From the NCBI RefSeq assembly GCF_000090795.2, contig NW_003546923.1, forward strand, positions 23,324 to 46,309: a stretch of DNA of 22,986 nt, given 5' to 3'. The stretch is from Amphimedon queenslandica. Its lineage: Eukaryota > Porifera > Demospongiae > Haplosclerida > Niphatidae. A model generated the notes under the pieces. That model worked only from the letters and a program-made list of their open reading frames with translations, made no database searches and had not been told where the DNA came from. Below, piece by piece: positions 11,301 to 20,300 of this stretch. The position numbers and the translations under genes are program-made. Every line of letters starts with the position of its first letter. Within the stretch, counting starts at the first letter, position 1.

Positions 11301-14300
11301 GTGGTCAGCTATGCTACTGTGTCTACCATAAATACTTGTATTTATATTAAATAATAATAATAACAATAAACAATTTAGGAAAGGCAAACTTTTTGTAAAT
11401 AATAAAATATACACTGCTTTAATAAAAAATTACAATAAATGACATAGTTGAGAATATTTAATTAGTGTACCATAAACAGTATTATTATGTACATAAATAT
11501 TTAATATACTTATTAATTCATAATAATAATTATTAATTTAATTGTACAGTTCAATTCCAGAGGACATCAACAGGATTCAGACGCTACAAATATTAGATCT
11601 AAGAATGAACCACATATCAACAAACATACCCTCAACACTGCCTGAGCTGCTGATCTTCTTCACTCTTAACTTACGAGGAAATGAAATGACTGAGTTTGAT
11701 ATGAGACGAGCCAAGAACCTTCACGTTGTCAATTGCTCTGATAACCTCATCAAGACTCTCTCACTGCATAAAGGACGAGTGAGCATGATCAACGCTAGGA
11801 ATAACTGTAAGTGAATAATGGGCTGTATATACTGTATAGCGGGAAAATTTGGAGGGAGTTAAATTTGGTAAATTGCTAAATTTTGGTGATTGGTAAATTA
11901 TAATTTGGCAAATTTGTGGCCATGTACCATTGAGCATGCACATAATGGCTCAAATTGGCAAATTTTTATTTTGGCGATTGGCTATCAAATGCCAAATCTG
12001 CCAAATTTAACTCCCTCTAAAATTTCCTGCTATATGATAGTGGGTATAGTACTGTACACATAGTGGGTATATAGCTTGTTGGGAAGGAATAATTATTGTT
12101 ATAGAAAGGATTACATTTTCTTTATCGTGTTTTAAGCTGCATTTCAGTTACATGTATGTGTATCATAGCATTTTTAGTTACATGTAAATACTGTACTTTT
12201 GTATTATAGCATTTAATAGTACATGTAGCTGTGCATGTACATGTACATAAAGTTTATTATCATTGTTATTTTCTTTTTATTTTCATTTTAAGGTATATCC
12301 AAGCTCACTGTTGCATCAACGTCGCTTAGTCTGACATCACTTGATGTGTCAAGGTGAGGGTATTATGGTGCAGAAAGTTTGAGTCTTTTATGATCATTAT
12401 TTGAGACTTTGAGTCAATATTATTTAATACTAGTGACATTAGTTACATGTAAATGTACTTATGCTACATAAAACTAAAATTTTGAGCTGATTCTGATCAA
12501 ATTTTAATTTAAAAAAATTTATTAAAGTTGCTCAAGAATTGGCCAAAGTCCCTGTAGGCCTGTACTATAGTGCCGTGATTTTGGACAAATTTCGTCAAAA
12601 ATGAAAAGGAGAGAATTTTCAATTTTTATAACTTTCCTGATGCATATACATGTTTTTATGTTGCATAGGAAGTTTGAGCTAATTTTAATCAAATTTGAAT
12701 TTTTTTACAAATTTTTTAAGTTGCTCCAAAATTGGGCCAAAGTCCCTGTACTATAGTACAGCGATTTTAGCCAAATTTTGCCAAAAATGAAAATGAAGAA
12801 ATTTTAATTTTTATAATTTTTGCTGATGCACATACATGTTTTTATGTTGCATAGAAAGTTTAAGCTAATTCCGATCAAATTTGAATTTTTTACAAATTTT
12901 TAAAGTTGCTCTAAAATTGGAACAAAGTCCCTGTACTATAGTACAGCGATTTTAACCAAATTTTGCCAAAAATGAAAAGGAGACAATTCTTCATTTTTAT
13001 AATTTTTCCTGATGCATATACATGCTTATGTGTTGTGTAGAAAGTTTGAACTGATTCCGATCAAATTCAGATTTTTTTATGAATTTTTAAAGTAGCTCAA
13101 AAATTGGAACAAAGTCCCTGTACTGTAATGCATAGTACATGATAGTTTGTTTGTACATGTACACTGCCTAGTATTGTCAGTGTATTTTTCATTGTCTATT
13201 ATATTCTTCATGTATTTTCATTGTATAGAAATGATTTGTCAGTACTCCCGGAAGCACTTTCCAAGCTTGTGAATTTGGAGAAACTTGTTCTGAGTTACAA
13301 CAGAATATCAGCCCTCCCAAAAAAGTAATAACACAAAATCTAATGGACTACTATACTGTACTTAGCTTCCATGAGTTTGTCATTAATCCATAATAGTTAC
13401 AAATCAGTTAATGTTTGAGCTTAAATCATAAAGGTCCAGTTTTACTAAGCTATTATAATACCTTTAGTATTTCAATGTACATTAATATACGTGTACATGT
13501 ACATTTTATCCAATACTTACATGCACTACTTAACATTGTAATGCACACAGATGTAATGCTTAAAATTACATGTACATGTACATGTAATGTGTTCTAGTAG
13601 CCTATAACTTCCTCTACCTCTTTTTATTGACAGTCTTATGTTGAGGCTCCAGAAGTTGAAGGTTCTTCAAGTTAGTAACAATGCTCTAGTCTCATTACCA
13701 GTCATTGGGGATAATTGTGTCGTTGAGTTACTTGACGTACACTCCAACAAACTTCATTTCTTACCTGAAAACCTCTTCACTCATTGCCCAAGGTAATGTC
13801 AATACACATGTACATGTACATTAGGTTGATCTTAAAATTTAATTAAGCTATACATGTACATATTACACTTAATGGGCACCTCCATTTAACGGACAGCACC
13901 TAGTGTACCAATTGCATTCCTTACTGTATAAAATAGCCTCCACATAAAGGACACCTCTGTATAACAGAGACACTTTCTTGATCCAAAGTGTCCATTATAT
14001 AGAGGCTACAATACAACACGTACACAAATGTATGCTTTATTCCTAAAATTGCAATGTACATTATTTTAAATTCTATTCCATTATACATGGTATACATGTA
14101 CAGTGTATGTACTGCAGCATAATTGTCTTGTTTTTTTTTTCATATATATACACACATATATACATGTACATTATTGTACATGCATTAGGTTGCTTCAGCT
14201 CAATGTTTCTAATAATCCGATAATGTCGATACCTTCTCCTTTGAAGAAGCAATCTCAGAGTAAGCCACACCCACTGGTGGAGCTAAGAGCTTGTAACTGC

Positions 14301-17300
14301 TCACTGACTGGAGGCAGCATCAAATCAATCATCAGGTGAGGGAGAGAATAACACACACACACACACACCATGGATCATGGGGTTTAAATGTATGGGTGAC
14401 TGTGACACTCATGCATATACGTGTACATGTACTACACGTACATGTATTATTAGTATTAATCTTATTATACTATGTACCGTATGGAAGGAAATTTTGGAGG
14501 TAGTTAAATTTGGCGAATTTGGCGTTTTGATAGCCATTCGCCAAAATAAAAATTCACCATTTTGAGCCATTATGCGCATGCTCAATGGCACATGGCCACA
14601 AATTCGCCAAATTAAAATTTGCCAATCACCAAAATTTTAGCAATTTGCCAAAATTTAGTCACTCTAAAATTTCCTTCTGTATGGTATGTACATTGTACAT
14701 GTATTAATAGGTATTTTATATTAAATATCTTGTGTTATTTTTTTAGTTTGAAGAAGCTCAAGGCGCTACACATTGCTTATAATTCAATCAATGAACTACC
14801 TCCAGAGTAAGTGCATGTATAATGTATAAGTATGCACATGTATAAGTATGTGTGTATAAGTACATGTATGTGTATTAGGGCTAAAACTTAATAAATACAT
14901 TTTTAACTAATGATTCTATATGTCTTGATGTACATGCATACATCATGGCTCTTTTAAACAAATTAATGCCTAGTTCAGTCAATACTGTTACTAAAGAGAG
15001 AGAAAGAACAAAAACAAGAGAAGATTAACTATTTAATTCACTTTCTCCCACTATAGGTTATTCACTTCTCTCTCTGAGTTAGAGTATCTCAACATTTCGT
15101 CAAATAAACTTGAGACGATACAAGAACCTCCTCACTCCTGCCCTCGTCTGGTCTGCCTCTTATTGCACTCTAATAGTTTAAAGGAGATTCCTCCATTCCC
15201 TTTAATGCCAGCAGTGGAGACACTTGATTTATCATGTAATGAGCTACAAACAATGCCACAAGTAAGGATCATACACATGTACATTGTGTATACCTGGTAC
15301 CGGTATGTGTGAACATTACTTTACTATCCTTATTGAGCATATTTTTGCCATTTTAGTGAGTAAATACATGTATAGAGTTGCAGTGTCCTTTTGCATTGTG
15401 TATTTGATATATTTGTATTGTTGCATTTGTGTATTTGATAAAGAATATTATACTGGTATTATTTTTTACGTTCTTTTTTTGTTTTTTTAGTTACAGAAGT
15501 TTCGCCCCCTCGAATTAGTGGATCTATCACACAATAAAAATATAGTCATTGATGTTAAAGACTTGGACCATCTGCGGTAAGAAACTAGTGATGAAAAGAG
15601 AGACAGAGGTAGAAGAGGGAGGGAAGGGAGAGGGAAATTGCTGCATTTTTTGTTTAAATCTAATAATAAGATGGTAAGCCAAGACCTTTAGTCGACAAAT
15701 GGTTGGAGCCATTGAATTAAAGATGCCATAAAAATATCAAAAACTTTTTTAATAGATCTTGATTTGCTAAATCCACCAAAATTTCATTGTGCCAAATTCA
15801 ACAGACTTTAATTATGCAGTTACAACTCATCTGTTAATTCAGTTGTTGTACTACACAGAACAATATAGCTGGAATAGTAGCACTGATAAATATTAAATTT
15901 TTATTATAATAAATGTTATTTACATGTATAACAGCTAAGTATAGGTTATACACCAAGGTAGTTTTTCTTTGGTATTTATGAACTGAGTGACGCAGTCGCG
16001 AGGTTAATCATAGATTTTATAACTACATAGCAAGCTGATGACGTCACATGGACAGACTTTGTAATGGTGGTAAAGCAATGGAAAGACTACACAGCTCTTT
16101 AAATCTCTCCAAACTTTCCTGATATACATGATCTGGCAGCCCTGAGTCATGCCCGCCCCGTCCGTCTGTCCCTCTGTCTGTCCTTGTACATACATCACCC
16201 CTATTTATGTGTAATACGGTACATGACATGCATTATACCAATGCAATTTTTAATTTTTCATTGCAAGTGGGAGTGGTCTAGAAATGGGCGTGAATCATAA
16301 ATATTAGAGTAAATTTTCATTTACTCTAATATTTATGTGCGAATCCAGAAATTTGCATTTGATTTCAAGAGTAGTTGATTAAAATAAAATGGTGGCCAAC
16401 ACTCTGGAAGAAATTGGGTTTTCTAGCAGCAAGATATTGCAGACACAAACTCCCAAAGACTGCTCCAGCATCTAGAAAAGGTTTTAGATTCAATTAAGAA
16501 GTTATGAAGCTCATCATTATTGATAAAATTGCCATAGCAAGATCTAAAGTTAAGCTAAGTAAAACAGTTTTACAGACATTTTAAGCAAAAACTCGGGCAA
16601 GAAGTGTGTATGTTAAACTAAGAAACTAAAAGTTGCTTAAAATATTCATGCATCTAAAACAGGCTAGGCAAGTAAAGAATCAACCAAGCTTGACAAATGG
16701 ACTAATAATATAGATCATATGCATAGAGCGTCAATTAATTTAATGAGCTAGTTTTATATATTTTTACGAGCTAGGTTAATATGACAAATAATTGACCTCC
16801 AATACTGCAATGTCATCCGTCAATTGCAAGGTGGCAAGGTACATGTAGAACAATCAATAATAATATTCATTGTTATTGGTGTGTTCCAGTAACTATTTTC
16901 ATGAGGTCCTATAAACCACACACATCCGGTATACAGCTAACAGCTGCATTTACTTAAGAATAGATCTACCCATAAAATAGATTGTACATTGTATTTGGCA
17001 ATCTTTGCCAGGATAATCAATTATTAATGAACCTAAAAGCAAGTAACCAGAATGGTAAATTGCAACTAAGAATGGTAAAGTAATAATGGATGCAGAAAAA
17101 ACTAAAAACCAAAATTAGTGGCCAGAATTAGCTCAAACCATCTTTCTATATAGCATAAGAACTTATAAAAGGTGCATCAGAACCAATGTTTCGATTATGC
17201 ATGCACAACCTCCGACCATCCATTTTGTAGCACACATGATGATCCCATGTCCATAAAAGGTAGCTAATTGGTAACTTATAAAAATTGTTACAAATAATAA

Positions 17301-20300
17301 TTATTATGTACTACATGCAGCAGCAGCTATTTAATAAATCTAAAATTAATTTAGCAGAAATACAGAGTACCTTACGTGCTCTTGGTACTAGTAACAATTT
17401 TTTATTAGTTAAAATTACTGGATACTGTTCTTCGTATTGGAAACGAATGTGTACTAGCAGTAGCTCCCTCTACTTTGCCCATTCTCATTCCAGTGCTACC
17501 TCTGTTAGATCTAATAGTTGGATCAGCTTCCCATTCTAATAATAACTCAGCCACTTTATAATGTCCATTGTCATTAGCAATTATAAAAGTGGTGATACCA
17601 TCTTTGGTTTGAACATTAAGATCAACTTGTTCTTTCAGCAACAGTTTAGCTATTTGAGTGTGGCCATTTTGACAAGCCAGCATAAGAGCATTCACTCCAT
17701 CTTTCTTTTGAACATTAGGATCAACTTGTTCCTTCAGCAACAGTTCAACTATTTGAGTATGACCATTTTGACAAGCCAACATAAAAGCATTCACCCCACT
17801 ATTTCCTTGAACATTAAGATAAACTTGTTTCTTCAGCAACAGTTCAACTGTTTGAGTGTGACCATTTTGACAAGCCAACATAAAAGCATTCCAGCCATCT
17901 TTCTTTTGAACATTAGGATCAACTTGTTTCTTCAGCAACAGTTCAACTATTTGAGTGTGTCCATTTTGACAAGCCAACATAATAGCATTCCAACCATCTT
18001 CTCGTTGATATTTATAATCAGCTCCTTTACTAATCAATAGTTCAACAACCTTGTAGCTACCATGATCACTAGCAATCATTACAGCATTTGACCCATTCAA
18101 TTTTTTCAGGTGAGGATTAGCATTAGCTTGTAGTAACATGTGAATGATTGAAATGCGATTATATTCACTTGCTATCATTAGTGCAGTCCATCCTTTATTG
18201 TCCTGAAAATTAACATTAGCTCCAGCAGACAGTAAACTGTGTACAATGTCCTCATGTCCTCTTTCACAAGCTAACATTAGTGCTGTCTTGCTTTCTTCAT
18301 TAGTATGATCAATATTAACAGTTTCTAGTTGAAGAAGAAACTCTACTGCTTCATTATTACCAGCTGTGACTGCTTCAAGGAGAGCTAGTTCAAAGGTGAA
18401 GTTCATATTCTCATCTTCTTGAAGGACAGGATGATCATTAATGTATAAACTAAATATACAATGAGACGCATAAACTGTAACTTTCTTCCAGTATATTCTA
18501 TTAGACTATCAGCTGTAGAATCAAGTACAGAATATTTGATGATAATGCATCCAGAAGTTATTGTAATATATTTCATTATTGACTGCTGGTGTCCAACAGG
18601 AAGTAAGTTATGAATCAATAGAGAGAGTATATTGATATCACTACGATGCCATTGATTATGAAGCTTCATTAAAATCCTTGGCATATTTGATGTATCTGGT
18701 AAATGTTCTTTATATATTGTTTGTAATGATTTATGAAGATGCTTCACCTGAGCTGAAAGTTGGAGTTCATCAGCTCTTTTCTTATACTCTTTTAATTCAC
18801 TGACAATGCTTAAATTATCATCACCACTTTTGAAATCTTGTAGAAACTTTTCGCTCATGTCCACTATCAGGCAGCAGTCAACAAAATCATAGTACGGATG
18901 AATAATATTGAAAGTTTCATCTAATGATGCATTTGTTAGTTTATCACTCCAGTTCATGTATGCCTCAATCCATCTTGTCAAGTTAATGAGTAGCTTAGGA
19001 TCTGAGGCTTCCTTCTCATCAAATGCTGTCCGTACCTTTAGCATTAAATCAGCAAATGAAATTTTGAGCTCTATTAGTAAATACAAAACTTCTTCTTCAC
19101 CTTCTTTTGTGGTAAACATTATCTCCTCTCTTTGTGTAGCAACTGCATTACTAACATTAGGTACTGAAGGATTTTCCTTGATATTTTGTGCAAGAGTACG
19201 TGTTTTTTTTGTCAGTACAGTAATACTATCATCAATACCTAGTGCATTGAGATGATATAAAAAGTACATAATATTGATAATATTGATTACTGGTAATTAT
19301 AAAATTATGCTGACAAAAATCCTGGTTGCCAAAATTAGCCATGGCTATATTATGGCACACACACACATACATTATAGCAAGGCTACAAAAGTTGTGGCAG
19401 CCATATTGTTTTGGGGTGAATCCTACTTTGTAACACTACCATGTTACTGATAGTATAAACACATCTAATTTACACAAATAGTACAATGAACATAGGTAAG
19501 TACATTACTATAAATTAAAATACCACTTATATTAGTAACTGATCATGAACTGGCAGTAGTACATGCTTGTCATTATAGCCATAAACTAAATATCAATAGT
19601 AAAGCTGAACTCTTGAGCAATTTCAGGACTATACAAAGTTATACTTGAAAATGCTTATTATCTATACCTTCAGTTTTAAGTATATCAAAACTGATATTAG
19701 CTGGTGATGGTAGTACAGTATGTGAACTGACATTATCAGGTATAGACTGACCTAATGTATTGAGATATAATGACTATATTGATCACTGATAATGTACACA
19801 CACACACTCACCTAACTGGTGTAATATAGAGGTAGCAATATCTGTTAGTGTATGATGTTGTTGGTTTATTAATACATGACATATATCAATAAGATACTGC
19901 TTTGGATTAAGAGATGCTTCCAGTGTTGCTTGTAGTGTAATGAGTAGTTTCCCAGTTTTCTTTGAATCATTCTCTCCTGTCAATGAGTACATGTCTCCTT
20001 TAGTATCCAGTGGTATCAGTCCTTCAGCATACAGTGCATCAGTTACTCTGTAAAGGTTAGTAGTAATAGCATCAGTGAGCTTAACAGAATGAGTCCTTAA
20101 TATATCCTTTGGATTGCCTGCAGTAGTGTATCAGTTAATGAGTGTTGTATTAAGTGTATGTTTACCTGTTATAGGACCAGGATTGAGTTCAACATCTCCT
20201 GATAAGAGGAGGAGCATACGTAGAAAAACAATCAAATAGAGGTCATTTGTATCAGTAACAGCAACACTAGTGGTACATTGTACTTGGTAGCAGTTACCTA

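Noticed and set aside
12475-13130. CRISPR-like regular spacing
   Set aside because: The 188-bp units are continuous repeats without unique spacers, in an animal intron.
16004-16229. Minus-strand open frames of about 60 codons in the GC-richer patch of the large intron
   Set aside because: Two overlapping frames with no recognisable domain and no clear splice partners; possibly a transposon remnant.
17561-18040. Long + strand open frame with a 33-residue period
   Set aside because: It is the antisense shadow of the ankyrin units; period and length are explained by the 99-bp repeats on the minus strand.
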